Origin: Axinella damicornis
Lineage: Eukaryota; Porifera; Demospongiae; Axinellida; Axinellidae
Length of the DNA stretch: 64,000 nucleotides
Direction: 5' to 3'
Assembly: GCA_963931865.1 (NCBI GenBank)
Contig: OZ007514.1
Span: 12,581,928-12,645,927 of the forward strand
Part shown: positions 43,982-56,906 of the stretch, in pieces
Layout of the letters: every line of letters starts with the position of its first letter
Position numbering within the stretch: the first letter of the stretch is position 1
Translations under genes and position numbers: made by a program
The notes under the pieces: generated by a model
The model's input: the letters and a program-made list of their open reading frames with translations, nothing else
Told to the model about the DNA's origin: nothing
Database searches by the model: none

Positions 43982-44736
43982 TATCATCCAGCAAGTTATT
44001 GCTTCCAGCATACATACATAGTGCCATGGGAAAACTAGTCTGGGAGACCAAGTCTGCATTCCGTATTTTCTGCCAGAATCCTGGTAACCCATGCAATCAG
44101 ATAGCAGAACAGCTAATCAAAAGTCTGCTAATAATAATGACTTAAGTATAAGGGTCTGTAGTGAGATTATTTATCTAATGTTATAGCTATATTACTCCAT
44201 ACTAAAGTCCTATACAAAACTGTGGTATTATTCTATACTTCAATGAAATACTGTGATATGATTGGCCAATTGAAGAGACTTAAATCACTTATTACCCCTG
44301 TAATATCACTTATACACCTGTAAATTTCATGTAGCCTAGTGTTATACATTTAGCGTCATAGATACTTCTATTGATACAATGTACAGTTCACGATTCGGTC
44401 TTGCGCGCGAGCGTCTTGCGAGCGAGCACTGTAGCCAGACGAGTACAGGTGTGGAGCTGAACTTCGAACTCAGTCGTAACGCCTCCATAAGTGTCATGGG
44501 GCGGGGCGTATTTGGTGCGATCCCAGAGTCTGGTTCCGCTTCGGAGTCACAGTCCCAAACACGAGGCACGAGTAAGCCGAGTTGTCGGTTAGTGGATAGC
44601 GAGAGCTGCAGCTATAAAATTGAACTCACCCATCTCTGTGCAAAGTCTTTCTGACTGAACGGTTGCTAACTGTTTCAGTTGCTAATACAGATGGCGATTT
44701 GATTCGCTGCCAGCTGTATAGTACAAATACCTTAAA

Positions 44737-44866
44737 CGATGAAACCCTCGGGGCCTACGCGATTTAGATCCCCTTGGAAACCTACAGACACCCTTGCGCT
44801 TCGCGCGCGGGTGTCTATATAGTTTCCACGGGGCTCTAAATCCCGTAGACCCCTCGGTTTCATCAC
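44737..44866. mobile_element. Short foldback element
   Basis: Arms CGATGAAACCCTCGGGGCCT and GTAGACCCCTCGGTTTCATC in a hairpin of about 130 bases; absent from duplicon B at the equivalent position. The surrounding 44330-44735 is also private to A and shows no recognisable gene. Confidence 0.65.
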
Positions 44867-45474
44867 TTAACAGGCTACATATACCACAGTTGTGAGCCAA
44901 TAAGATTAGACTAACTTACAGGACTGTGAAATCGGCAGCTGATTGGCTGTTCAAGCAGGTGGGTGTGGCCATTCAGTGTCGTAACTAAGCAACATTATTG
45001 CATTTGAGAGCGCTCGAGTGAGCAAAGCATCGCAGCATGGCAGCGCTAGCTTTGGCATTGTCTTTATAAACTGACGACAATGACCCGCTGTTAGAAGAAC
45101 CGCTGACGGCAATGACTCGCCGTGCCTCCTCCTTCAACCGCTCCTGTAGCTAGCTACCTGGACCCACTCTTCGTTCATTCAACAACAGCACACTGCAACT
45201 CTGCAAGACATTGAGCGTCTACCAGTATGAAACCGAAGAACCGCACACTAAACCTACCGGAACATGGCGAAACAATGAACTACGCCAAGATTATTGTTGT
45301 ACTGAAAGCTATGAAGATTGATCTGTGATAGCATGGTTTGCTGTGGTATTTGGGATTAATAGCACTCATAATGCAGTAAATTCAACTTGGCTTCGCCTCG
45401 TGCAATTCCCTCCTGCATTACTCGTGCTACTAATACCAAATACCACAGCAAACCATGCTGTTACATATACTTAC

Positions 45475-45576
45475 TCAAGTTTTGTTGGAGTTCTGCCACT
45501 TTTCAACAGGCGGTTCATTTGCAACATGACAGGAATTGCAACACGTCCATCAGTAATGCCAGGATTCTGCCTAAGA
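45475..45576 (-). CDS. Gene 2 LRR exon (102 bp), duplicon A
   Basis: Acceptor TCGTTTCTAG, donor GTAAGT. Reads LRQNPGITDGRVAI...TPTKL. Confidence 0.78.
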
Positions 45577-45694
45577 CTAGAAACGACATTAAAATCCAAT
45601 GAGAGACTTGCATGCATGCATACGGAATACACATAATCTAGTCACTTTAATGCCTAAATGCTTGCTTCGATTTCTGAGGTATCAATAGACTTAC

Positions 45695-45778
45695 TCCAGA
45701 GTCTGCAGGGATGTATTTGTTTCCAACATCTCAGCAATCCTGTATGCTCCACCTTCAGTTATAAGGTTTTGCCTGAGA
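45695..45778 (-). CDS. Gene 2 LRR exon, duplicon A
   Basis: 84 bp, donor GTAAGT. Reads LRQNLITEGGAYRI...NTSLQTL. Confidence 0.8.
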
Positions 45779-45959
45779 CTGGAAAGCAATGACAAAGTTC
45801 ACCGAGCTTAGCAAAGGCAGGAAATGCATCAGACATTTGTTCAACACAATCATGTGGGGATTATGATGATATTCACACTACACCCACAGCTACAAAAACT
45901 GAATGAAGTACATTGCATTCATGACAGTTGGCAAGGATGGATAGTATTATATGGAAATT

Positions 45960-46698
45960 ACTCAAGTGCAATAAGGATGACTCGATATTGACGTAACGCG
46001 GAAAGATTACGGTATTTCGTTATTGATCCGCAGAAGCTTCCTCGCGGTTGCGATGTGAGGTAGCTAAGTAGGACTCCGGTTCTAGTCATCTGAAATATCG
46101 ATCTGCTCCTGTGATAGTAGCTTGTTGTTACCTATGGTGGATGGCCTTTGAGTGTTGGAGATAGTCTTTGTCTGCTTTTCGAGTCGTGTGCTAAGACCCT
46201 GAAAACCGCGATGGGAGTACTGCGGTTCATAAAAATGAGGAAACATCTCGGAGCAGTTCCACACTGAATAGCCGACTGAATAGGATCACGATTGGGACAG
46301 CAAAGGACGAAAGTTTGAAAGAACTGTGATCTGATTCGTTCGTCAAAATTGCTCTTTTTAGGGATCGGTGTAAGACAAACTCTCTTATCACCCGTACGGT
46401 TAGTAATTTCTGGGACCTCAATTGAGTTTTAGTTAGTACTCAGACTGGGCTTTACTGCAACAACAGTATAAACCCTAGCTCTATGGAGAACTGCTCCGAC
46501 TTTTCCAATATTTGCGATGGCATATCTCTCTTCAACGGCAGTGTCGGATGTGGGCGTGGCCATAAAATGACATAATAAAACCGTCATGACTAATTAATGC
46601 TAAATGTTTTTGAAGTATAAGGTTCATGGTGTACAGCTAACATGATATATGTCACCTCAAAGTTTAAGTACAGTGGTCATGCCTTAATCCACCTGAGT
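45960..46698. mobile_element. Tc1/mariner-like MITE, private to duplicon A
   Basis: Ends TACTCAAGTGCAATAAGG and CCTTAATCCACCTGAGTA form inverted repeats with TA borders. Duplicon B lacks it (53870-53882). Internal minus-strand frames show no transposase motif. Confidence 0.65.
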
Positions 46699-46705
46699 AA
46701 GTGTA

Positions 46706-47372
46706 TACTCAAGCGAACTAAGGCCGACACTGGCATAATTTGAGTTCTAGACATACAGGTACACACACTTTCATCAATATTTTGTAAACTACAAGGAATC
46801 AGATGGAGTATGATGATACCTATATAATAGAAATCCCAAGCTATATGCACGTTACCATGGAAACCCCATATGTGGGCGTGGCTAGTAATTGCGGCCCACA
46901 TCAATCGTCAAATGAATCGGCAGTCACCAACAACATTCCTGCTGGACGCCGAAAGTATCAACATCGAGTAGCGTTACGACGAGTATCAACGGTGAACTCA
47001 CTTCCATGTAGCAAGTTTTGCTATTGCCGATTCATACTCAACCCCCCAAGCCATATCCGACAACTTTGTGTAGCACTCTTCACCTCCGCCTTTCCTCCAA
47101 CACTTTCAATGTACACAGTCAGCAGCACACAGTGTAAAGTTCAAGCATATACTGCCGTTCAAAATCCACACAGGAACGTAGTCACACAAGCAACTACCAA
47201 AGGTATAGGCTACAACTATCATCCAGAGAGACACACTAGTAGACTATACTCTGCTCGTTTCTTCGCGCCGCCATTATCTTTCTCCGTACACTAAATGAAT
47301 ATTTCCGCAGACTATAATTTATTCTCCGCGTGACGTGAAATAGATTTCCCATGCCTTAGTACGCCCGAGTAT
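46706..47372. mobile_element. Second, adjacent Tc1/mariner-like MITE
   Basis: Ends TACTCAAGCGAACTAAGG and CCTTAGTACGCCCGAGTA, same family as the neighbour eight bases away. The 163-codon plus-strand frame inside (46803-47294) has no recognisable domain and is unlikely to be a gene. Confidence 0.62.
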
Positions 47373-48243
47373 ATGATTGAGCAACATGATTGATGAATTA
47401 CATAACATTACCACTTCTTAGAATTTCTTCTTTGCCATCATGCAGGGTAAGGGGGGAAGGGAATTGCACTACAGTGACCTCAACAATGACAGCTGTGGAA
47501 TGACTAACACTTTCATGTCAGCAAGTTGCACTGTCCATAGCCTAACTCGTTTACTGGCTAACTCCTGGTCTACCACTCTTGCCTTATGGTAGGCTTGTGT
47601 GGAGATCCTTTCAACTATTTTTTCACATTAATGGACTTACTGTTAGTTGTTCCTTAGCTGGATAATATAATTATAATATACATCACTGCACGAGTGGGAG
47701 GGCAGTACAGGAGAGTAGTCTATTTGGTACAAGGCTGGAAATATTGGTATGACTGTAGGGTGGGCCAATATGGAAATTTAGACCAAATATTCTCCCGTAC
47801 TGCCCAACCTAAGGAGTGCGATAATGTGACTCACTCTCATGCAACACTAGCTTCTTTGATTGACAGGCACGGCAAGTCATTCCGAGGAGCCAGGCTACAG
47901 TTGGATGGGACAACATACTCACTCTTGCAGGTCTGCCTTCAGCCGTATCCACTGGCTTCAGAGAGAAAAGAGCTACAGCAACATTCATGCAGTGCGGTCA
48001 TTGGTAATTATGAAATTTATGATGCCAACCAATCAGCAATGGCCATTCCACTCAGGCAATGAACTGAATGGATATGGCAAAATGTTTGATTCAACTGCCA
48101 CTTCAGCTGCGACATGAAAGTGTAGATTACAGTATTCAGGATTTTTTTCAATGCTCATATAGCTAATGAGACAAGGAAGCAAAAGGATTTCTCCAATAAA
48201 CTAAAAGGATTTAGCGACGGCCTATAGATCATATCCCACCTCT

Positions 48244-48345
48244 TGAAAAAACAAAGAAACAAGGGGTTACACATCCTCAGTCCCATCGCATTCAAGAATT
48301 TAGGGATGGGATGGGACCGAGGATGTGTAACCCTTTGTTTTTTTG
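48244..48345. repeat. Hairpin repeat (GGGTTACACATCCTC arms), copy 1
   Basis: Arms AACAAGGGGTTACACATCCTC and its complement around GGGATGGGATGGGA. The same hairpin recurs at 54685-54790 at the end of duplicon B, so it predates the duplication. Confidence 0.7.
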
Positions 48346-49412
48346 ACTATGAGAAAGAAGATGATGAAATCAGACTTTTCAGCGACTGAGAATAGCACAT
48401 CATCAGGCCGTTACACAAACTGACACACATTTGCACATTATACACTCATGCACAACACAGGAACTGTGAGTCTGGTTAGCTGAAGCAGTAGCACGTCACC
48501 CACAGCTTAAGCCAACAATGGCAACATGTGGGATGCTTGAAGACTCCATCACAAATTACAGATCATACACAAATTGCACTATTATGATGATCTTAAGAAC
48601 TAACTAGTCTTGTTCCCAGACCCTCCAGCAGTCTTTTTCTGACTCCTCAATAGAATAGACTATTCCACAGCACGGTTGACAAAAGCCTGAGATGCCACGA
48701 AATCTATTGCGACAGTTGAAAACAGGCTACAAGACAAGGTTTCACTATGTACGAGACTATTACCATAGGCCGTCTGCTTGATTGCCTACGTCATTGGCAT
48801 TCTGCCATCAGTATCTCAAATCCGAGAGCGACCCCGTGCACCCTTCGTGACAAGAAATGTAGCTCAGAACACCAGACCCTCTTTCCTCGCACATGCGGGA
48901 GGGTTTGGGCACAAGACTACTTAAGAATGTGGCATGCGTGTGAGATGTGCAGGGAAAGTGGATTGCAAAATAAGATACACGGCATGACGTACAATACGTT
49001 ATAATCATATAATTATGTGAGGCTCGCTCAGGCTCGCCTCAATTAACATATTTTGCTATTTCACTTCCGATCCGGTTCAGTCCGGTCTGGGTTTTCTCCG
49101 CGGCCACTGGGAACAGGATCAATCCAGTCATAGTGTGGCGGACAATACTTCATTGTGTCAACTGAGTCATAAACTAGGCACCATACACTGTGAATTGTAA
49201 TCATGTCACAATCTACAGTGTCACTATATACAGCCGTCGCTGTACCTCTGAATTTCTTGATCATATTAAAATGCTGCAATAGTACAAACCAATTAGTGTG
49301 TGCAATTGAGCTTATACACAAGATTGTTTTGATAGACCAGGAGCGCACACATACTATTAACTACATACCGCCGGCATGCATGACATAGACCAAGTATAAT
49401 ACAGTGACTGAC

Positions 49413-49496
49413 CTCAAATTTACCAGTGACTGGTTCACCTTCAGAGCATCTGCCAGCATGCCAGCTCCTTTGTCTCCTATGCTATTACCATCAAGA
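49413..49496 (-). CDS. Gene 2 LRR exon, duplicon B
   Basis: 84 bp. Reads LDGNSIGDKGAGML...NQSLVNL. Confidence 0.82.
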
Positions 49497-49561
49497 CTGC
49501 AACAATTGAAAACATACTGATAACTACAATGGCACATACAGAGTGCAATGCAGTGACTGAC

Positions 49562-49645
49562 CTCAAACTCTCCAGTGACTTGTTCAACTTTAGAGCCTTT
49601 GCCAGCATGCCAAATCCTTTGTCAGTTATTCCATTGCCATCAAGA
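49562..49645 (-). CDS. Gene 2 LRR exon, duplicon B
   Basis: 84 bp. Reads LDGNGITDKGFGML...NKSLESL. Confidence 0.82.
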
Positions 49646-49730
49646 CTGTAACATGAAAACATACTGCTAACTACAATGGCACGTAGTGCTGCCATGCATG
49701 ACATAGACCAAGTATAATACAGTGACTGAC

Positions 49731-49814
49731 CTCAAATTCTGCAGTGACTGGTTCACCTTCAGAGCATCTGCCAGCATGCCAGCTCCTTTGTCTCTTATGC
49801 TATTACCATAAAGA
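49731..49814 (-). CDS. Gene 2 LRR exon, duplicon B
   Basis: 84 bp. Reads LYGNSIRDKGAGML...NQSLQNL, with Tyr for Asp at the second position. Confidence 0.82.
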
Positions 49815-49893
49815 CTGCAACAATTGACGATAACTACAATGGCACATACCGCTGGCATGTAAGACATACACCAAGTATAATGCAGTGACTGAC

Positions 49894-49977
49894 CTCAAAC
49901 TCTCCAGTGACTTGTTCACCTTTAGAGCATCTGCCAGTATGCCAGCTCCTTTGTCAGTTATTCCATTGTCATCAAGA
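49894..49977 (-). CDS. Gene 2 LRR exon, duplicon B
   Basis: 84 bp. Reads LDDNGITDKGAGIL...NKSLESL. Confidence 0.82.
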
Positions 49978-50062
49978 CTGTAACATGAAAATATACCATA
50001 CCTACTGCTGACACCAACTACAGCTGACATCAAAGTCTGCAGTGACTTAGACTTATGCTTAC

Positions 50063-50143
50063 CACAGGGTTGTCAAAGTTGCATTCTGTAACGCTTCAGC
50101 CACAGCAGTCATTCCATCAACACCAATCACGTTATTACGCAGG
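50063..50143 (-). CDS. Gene 2 LRR exon (81 bp), duplicon B
   Basis: Identical peptide to 40579-40659 (LRNNVIGVDGMTAV...ATLTTL). Confidence 0.8.
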
Positions 50144-50962
50144 CTGGATGAATGAGTGATAGAGCATTCTACCCCCATTCTACTTATGATTCTACTCCCA
50201 TTCTAACCAGGAACCTATCTCTAGCTATATAGCACCACTTCCAACGCGAACTGCGCTCCACACAGACGGATTACAATAACACTCTGCGCGAATGTACAGA
50301 GGGTTATTGTAATCCATCAACGGTCCACCTCAACAACAGTTACATTCCAGGGTAGGATGGTTATTATAAAGGGTTATGTTTTACAGTTTTTGAGAGATTT
50401 ATATTGCGTGTCCATGTTATCTCGTCAACTGACTCTGTGATGGTGGCCAATCATCATGGGCAAATTATTGTATTATGGTCCTTTTATGGATATCTATCTG
50501 GCTGTGAACTCAAGGTTGTTTTCATAGCTATTCATATCTTTGGCCCACTGCTAGCTACCAACATCAACGTGTGTTGATGTGAAAATTAATAACAAGACAT
50601 CATTATTAACCTGTGGCAAGCATGCGATTCTGAAAGGGGTGGAGCGAGGAAACAGATAATAGGAAGTAGCTGAAATAATGGCGAAAAGAACCGCCTTGAC
50701 TTGTATCAGGTACAAAAACGTCCATATGATATGTTCATGGTTTTGCGGTGAGTATGACGTCTGTAAACGCCTTAGCTAATATGCTTGGAGACATTTTCTG
50801 CCGACAGACAGACACATTGAAGGCAATGCTTTATTCCTGCTGCGTATGTGCACACGGGGTAATGACATTCAAACATGGCTGTGATACTCTAAACCTAAAC
50901 TAATGTGCTATATTACACTACGACTGTTGTTTCACAACTTATATTGTTAAAAAAGATCTTAC

Positions 50963-51049
50963 CTCAAAGTTGTCAATGAATTCTTGACTTGCATCACCTT
51001 GGTAACTGCAGATACTATGTACCCACAATCACACCTGATATTATCCATC
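50963..51049 (-). CDS. Gene 2 LRR exon (87 bp), duplicon B
   Basis: Reads MDNIRCDCGYIVSA...KNSLTTL; Lys for Arg compared with A. Confidence 0.75.
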
Positions 51050-51270
51050 CTGAAACACATGAGTGTTGCACACCATTGTAAATACAAATCTGATACCTTA
51101 GTCGCACATTACTAAGAATATGCCCCTTGTATCCCCACAGGAAGAAATTATGTGCCTACTGATAATGAGGCGTAGAAGTCTACGTAGCTACGGTATGGAA
51201 GTAAATGATATCTGGACTCATTCCCAGACCATCTATATTATCCAGCAAGTTATTGCTTCCAATATACATA

Positions 51271-51537
51271 CACAAGTAATAAAAAACATTAAATATGTAT
51301 CAGGATGTAGGGATACCAGAACGGCAAAAAGTAAGGAAACAAGAGGGATGATCGAACATAACAGTGAAGTATACAATCACCCCTACAGAGATCTTATTCC
51401 ATATATACATGTACAATGAAAATAGATACATAGGGGTGATTGTATACTTCACTGTTATGTTCGATCATCCCTCGTTTCCTTACTTTTTGCCGTTCTGGTA
51501 TCCCTACATCCTGATACATATTAAATGTTTTTTATTA
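51271..51537. mobile_element. Foldback MITE, variant family
   Basis: Arms AAACATTAAATATGTATCAG ... CTGATACATATTAAATGTTT, with GATGATCGAACATAACAGTG inside and a loop near 51400. Same outer design as copies at 4761 and 42850 but different inner sequence. Confidence 0.75.
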
Positions 51538-51999
51538 CTTGTTTATGTAATTTTTGGGGGGCAGCAGGCACATGTTTGAGCTGAAGTTTGCTGCAGACGT
51601 CAGTGACCTCACAGGCACCTGGGCAGTAGGTGTCCTTGCCTTGGTATGTGGACAATATTACTCAGGTATTACACTTCCAGCATTGGCTGAAGAATCAGGC
51701 CCGGGCATCTCAAGTCAACTGTTCCCTAGATGGATGACAAAGCTACTGAGTTCTCCCTGTCTGAAGACCATGGCATAGGCAGTTTATAGTAGGGACATTC
51801 ATATGGGTGTTGAGAGTTGAGATAGGCATTCACCCTGCTCACAGAATACACTTACAGTATAGGTAGCAATATAAGCTTAGCTAAATCATGCGTACAGAGA
51901 CTAACCTGCCTCGTTTGACAACACATCGGTCAATGTATCTTCCCCACTGTTTCTAATTCAGCGATCTTGAGTAATAATTACGTATCGTTGCTAAGTGAT

Positions 52000-52460
52000 C
52001 GTTTAAGTGCGCATGCGCACAAACGTGAAAATGGCGTGCAAACGAAGCCATAGTTATTGAGTGGGCAGCTGCAGCCGCCTGGTGAAGACTTGGAGGTAGC
52101 GAAAAAGCGATGGGACGTTGCACTGCTCGGTTGAAAATGCTGCTGTTTCGTGCGAAAACCATCGTGACAGATTGAGGCAATGTTGAGCTAAGTTGTCTGA
52201 AGAAAGAAGAAGAAGAAGAAAGAAAGAAAGAAAAGCAATTTGCCCGTTTTGCGAGTACCTGGTGAGGTACTTTCGCGACGGTTTTTCGCGATGCGAGGAG
52301 TCTTCTTGGTCATGAAAACACTCGAAGATGAACGGTATGTGGTTATAAAGGCTTATAAGTGTAACGTTTCTGAGATTTGGAGAGATTTTTTGGTCATGAT
52401 TGGCATGTATTGTGTGTACGTCGTATCCCTACATACAGAGTCTACCGACTCTGTGATAGT
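52000..52460. repeat. Dispersed repeat R1, copy 3, inverted
   Basis: Carries GAAGAAGAAG microsatellite and ends with GAGTCTACCGACTCTGTGAT, the complement of the start of copies 1 and 2. Open frames here are not convincing genes. Confidence 0.6.
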
Positions 52461-53389
52461 GCCATGGGAAAACTAGTCTGGGAGACCAAGTCTGCATTCC
52501 TCATTCTCTGCCAGAATCCTGGTAACCCCAATCAGATAGCAGAACAGCTAATCAAATGTGTAAGCTATGCACTTACAACAAGTCTGTTAATAATAATGTA
52601 TAATTTACTTTAGTATAAGAGTCTGGAGTGAGATTATGTAACTAATCTTATAGCTATATTATACACTCCATATATTATACAAAACTGTGTCTGTAATACC
52701 ACAGTTGTGAGCCAATGAGATTAGACTAACTTACAGGACTGTGAAATCGGCAGCTGATTGGCTGTTCAAGCAGGTGGGTGTGGCCATTCGGTGTCGTAAC
52801 TAAGCAACATTATTGCGTCTGAGAGCACTCGAGCGAGCACAGCATGGCAGCGCTAGCCTTGGCATTGTCTTTATAAACTGACGACAATGACCCGCTGTTA
52901 GAAGAACCGCTGACGGCAATGACTCGCCGTGCCTCCTCCTTCAACCGCTCCTGTAGCTAGCTACCTGGACCCACTCTTCGTTCATTCAACAACAGCACAC
53001 TACAGTTCTGCAAGACATTGAGCGTCTACCAGTATGAAACCGAAGAACCGCACACTAAACCTACCGGAACATGGCGAAACAATGAACTACGTAGCTACTA
53101 CTCTCTTGGACTGTGAATAGCTGGCTAGTATTATTTTGCACATGCATTTCCATCTGCTGTTCATGTACGTAGCTAGCTAGCTAACCTGCATGCATTATAC
53201 CGAGATTATTGTTGAACTGAAAGCTATGAAGATTAATCTGTGATAGCATGGTTTGCTGTGGTATTTGGGATTAATAGCACTCATAATGCAGTAAATTCAA
53301 CTTGGCTTCGCCTCGTGCAATTCCCTCCTGCATTACTCGTGCTACTAATACCAAATACCACAGCAAACCATGCTGTTACATATACTTAC

Positions 53390-53491
53390 TCAAGTTTTGT
53401 TGGAGTTCTGCCACTTTTCAACAGGCGGTTCATTTGCAACATGACAGGAATTGCAACACGTCCATCAGTAATGCCAGGATTCTCCCTAAGA
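53390..53491 (-). CDS. Gene 2 LRR exon (102 bp), duplicon B
   Basis: Reads LRENPGITDGRVAI...TPTKL; Glu for Gln compared with A. Confidence 0.78.
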
Positions 53492-53609
53492 CTAGAAACG
53501 ACATTAAAATCCAATGAGAGACTTGCATGCATGCATACGGAATACACATAATCTAGTCACTTTAATGCCTAAATGCTTGCTTCGATTTCTGAGGTATCAA
53601 TAGACTTAC

Positions 53610-53693
53610 TCCAGAGTCTGTAGGGATGTATTTGTTTCCAGCATCTCAGCAAACATGTATGCTCCTTCTTCAGTTATAAGGTTTTGTCTGAGA
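53610..53693 (-). CDS. Gene 2 LRR exon, duplicon B
   Basis: 84 bp. Reads LRQNLITEEGAYMF...NTSLQTL; here B is closer to gene 1 exon 11 (AYMF) than to A or C (AYRI). Confidence 0.8.
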
Positions 53694-54684
53694 CTGGAAA
53701 GCAATGACAAAGTTCACCGAGCTTAGCAAAGGCAGGAAATGCATCAGACATTTGTTCAACACAATCATGTGGGGATTACGGTGATATTCACACTACACCC
53801 ACAGCTACAAAAACTGAATGAAGTACATTGCATTCATGACACTTTGCAAGGATGGATAGTATTATATGGCAATTAAGTGTATATATGGTTGAGCAACATG
53901 ATTGATGAATTACATAACATTACCACTTCTTAGAATTTCTTCTTTGCCATCATGCAGGGTAAGGGGGGAAGGGAATTGCACTACAGTGACCTCAACAATG
54001 ACAGCTGTGGAATGACTAACACTTTCATGTCAGCAAGTTGCACTGTCCATAGCCTAACTCGTTTACTGGCTAACTCCTGGTCTACCACTCTTGCCTTATG
54101 GTAGGCTTGTGTGGAGATCCTTTCAACTATTTTTCACATTAATGGACTTAATGTTAGTGGTTCCTTAGCTGGGTAATATAAATATCACTGCACGAGTGGG
54201 AGGGCAGTACTGGAGCGTAGTCTATTTGGTACAAGGCTGGAAATATGACTGTAGGGTGGGCCAATATGGAAACTATAGACCAAATATTCTCCCGTACTGC
54301 CCAACCTAAGGAGTGCGATAATGTGACTCACTCTCATGCAACACTAGCTTCTTTGATTGACAGGCCCGGCAAGTCATTCCGAGGAGCCAGGCTACAGTTG
54401 GATGGGATAACATACTCGCTCTTGCAGGTCTACCTTTAGCCGTATCCATCGGCTTCAGAGAGAAAATAGCAATAGCAACATTCATGCAGTGCGGTCATTG
54501 GTAATTATGATGCCAACCAATCAGCAATGGCCATTCCACTGCCACTTCAGCTGCGACATGAAAGTGTAGATTACAGTATTCAGGATTTTTTCCAATGCTC
54601 ATATAGCTAATGAGACAAGGAAGCAAAAGGATTTCTCCAATAAACTAAAAGGATTTAGCGACGGCCTATAGATCATATCCCACC

Positions 54685-54790
54685 TCTTGAAAAAACAAAG
54701 AAACAAGGGGTTACACATCCTCAGTCCCATCGCATTCAAGAATTTAGGGATGGGATGGGACCGAGGATGTGTAACCCGTTGTTTTTTAAC
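54685..54790. repeat. Hairpin repeat (GGGTTACACATCCTC arms), copy 2
   Basis: Same as 48244-48345 with a one-base change in the far arm (CCCGTTG for CCTTTG). Confidence 0.7.
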
Positions 54791-56047
54791 TATGAGAAAG
54801 AAGATGAAATCAGACTTTTCAGCGATTTGTGTGCCTTTGTCAGTTAATTAATTGCGATCAAGACTGTAACATGAAATTGTACTATGACTAGACTAAACAT
54901 CGCCAGTCGAGTATACATGTAAACCACTCTGTACCCGAAGTATAAACACACACAGGGAGGTGTACAGACTCATCAGTGGCATACCACCAGGAGCAGCCAC
55001 GGACAAACCCGGACAGGACCGGACCGACCGGAAGTTGTTTCCACGTGTATAGAAATCAGCATAGTATATTGTGAAGTAGACGTTGCCATGTGCAGGGAAC
55101 CGGAGAACAGTGTAGTTGCTCAGTACTTTGGAACCATAGGAGCGCTAGTGAGGTAGCTGTGGCTACCGTTGCGGGTCCAAGTCTGCCAACACCAATGACC
55201 TCGAATTCGAGGATGACTCGGATGCAACCAGGCAGTTGCTGACATTTCATGGTGCTAGGGAAGTCAGAGAGTTGAGCTAAGCGAGTGTGCAGTCTTTTTC
55301 TGACACCTCAATAGAATAGACAGCACGGTTGACAAAAGCCTGAGATGGCCACGCCTTCATTTTTCAGCTGTCAGGATGGGCTCTCGTGGCACTTTCGTGC
55401 TTTTGCACTGCAAGTTCCAGATGTACGAGTAGCAACACGAGTTCAAGGATCGTTTCTGTAGAGAGACTCTGCGCGAAGTGCGGAAAATTTTTTCACCGTC
55501 ATTTTCAGCCATCTAGATGGGCTCTCGTAGCGCCTTCGAGCTTTTGCACTGCACTCGCTGCTTTCTGGTTCCCGTGTCATCCGTGAACGTCTTATCCTAG
55601 ATCCTTGACGTGAAAAGGTAAATGTGACTAGTCATGAATCACCAACTAATGTCAAGTCCGACGAAGATTCGCCGTGCACGTTGTCTGAACTGAGAACCGT
55701 TTTCGTCCCCAGCACGAGTTGACTTTGTATCCGAATTATTCTGACTGTCACAAGCTGTTTCCATTGGAAAAAGTCCAGCACTGAGCTTCATTTCAACTTC
55801 TTTGTTGCTGATTCCACTGTAAGTCGGGTAATCGTGTAAATAAGGGGTGTGGTCGGAACTGGAAAGGGGGGGCTACAGCCCCCTGTAGCCCCCCCCTTGG
55901 ATCCGCCCCTGAGTGTGGCGGACAATACTTCATTGTGTCAACTGAGTCATAAACTTGGCACCATACACTGTGAATTGTAATCACGTCACAATCTGCAGTG
56001 TCACTATACACAGCCGTCGCTGTACCTCTGAATTTCTTGATCATATT

Positions 56048-56605
56048 TGCCGAGCGCCTTAGCGCAAGGCAACTAATCGTGCAGCGTAGTCACATCGCGT
56101 CTGTATATATATATATATCCGTCATACTTTAATTGCGCGGGGCAGGGGGCAGTTGCATCGCTGCGGTTTCTGTGGTCCCGATAGCCACGTGCATGTACTG
56201 CGCGTGCGAAATGCAGAGTTGAGAAAGAAGCGATCTATACAGGGAAAAGGGACACTGCCTCAGAAGAGAGTAAGGCAAAGGAGAGAGAGTCTGACACATT
56301 GACAAAGAAGCGATGTATACGAGGAGAGTTTAGTGGAGACAAGTAAGACAAACACTTAGTCTAGGCCATGGTACGTACATATAGAGTGTTGAGTGTCGAA
56401 GGGTGTAGAATCTCGCTAACGTCTTCGTATTCTTCCTGGCAACGCTTAGCCATCTTCAACCTCAGCAACTTCGCACAACTTCGAACAACTAAACTTCGCA
56501 TGCTGAACTGACCTTCGCACCTTCGTTTTTCTTCCACAGGAAACCACGCCTACTATTACAGATTGTGAGCATGCGCGAGGCACAGACACTGCGCATGCGT
56601 ATTCC
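56048..56605. mobile_element. Insertion private to duplicon C
   Basis: Splits CTTGATCATATT from AAAATGCTGCAATAG, contiguous at 49257 in B. It contains (TA)n near 56102 and no recognised coding region. Ends not resolved. Confidence 0.6.
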
Positions 56606-56756
56606 TAGTAAAATGCTGCAATAGTACAAACCAATTAGTGCATGCAATTGAGCTTAGACAAAAGATTGTTTTGATAGACCAGGAGCACACACATACTATT
56701 AAATATACATACCGCTGGCATGCATGGCATAGACCAAGTATAATACAGTGACTGAC

Positions 56757-56840
56757 CTCAAATTTTCCAGTGACTGGTTCACCTTCAGAGCATCTGCCAG
56801 CATGCCAGCTCCTTTGTCTCTTATGCTATTACCATCAAGA
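56757..56840 (-). CDS. Gene 2 LRR exon, duplicon C
   Basis: 84 bp. Reads LDGNSIRDKGAGML...NQSLENL. Confidence 0.82.
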
Positions 56841-56906
56841 CTGCAACAATTGAAGAACATACCGATAACTACAATGGCACATACAGCTGGCATGTAAGAT
56901 ATAGAA

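Larger units (their letters stand above)
37600..48393. repeat. Duplicon A of the tandem triplication
   Basis: Contains the tract at 37650-38090 that recurs at 54880-55290, the tract at 38370-39220 that recurs at 48395-49244, the LRR set at 40260-45778, and the tract at 47376-48390 that recurs at 53880-54820. Larger than the other copies because of private insertions at 39224, 43272, 44330-44870, 45960 and 46707. Confidence 0.85.
48395..54831. repeat. Duplicon B of the tandem triplication
   Basis: About 6.4 kb. Left part 48395-49244 repeats 38370-39220 almost unchanged; LRR exons 49413-53693; right part 53880-54820 repeats 47376-48390. It carries two LRR exons more than A (49731 and 49894 types). 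Confidence 0.88.

Noticed and set aside
46803..47294. 163-codon plus-strand frame
   Set aside because: Lies inside a MITE private to one duplicon; no domain, no splice or promoter context.
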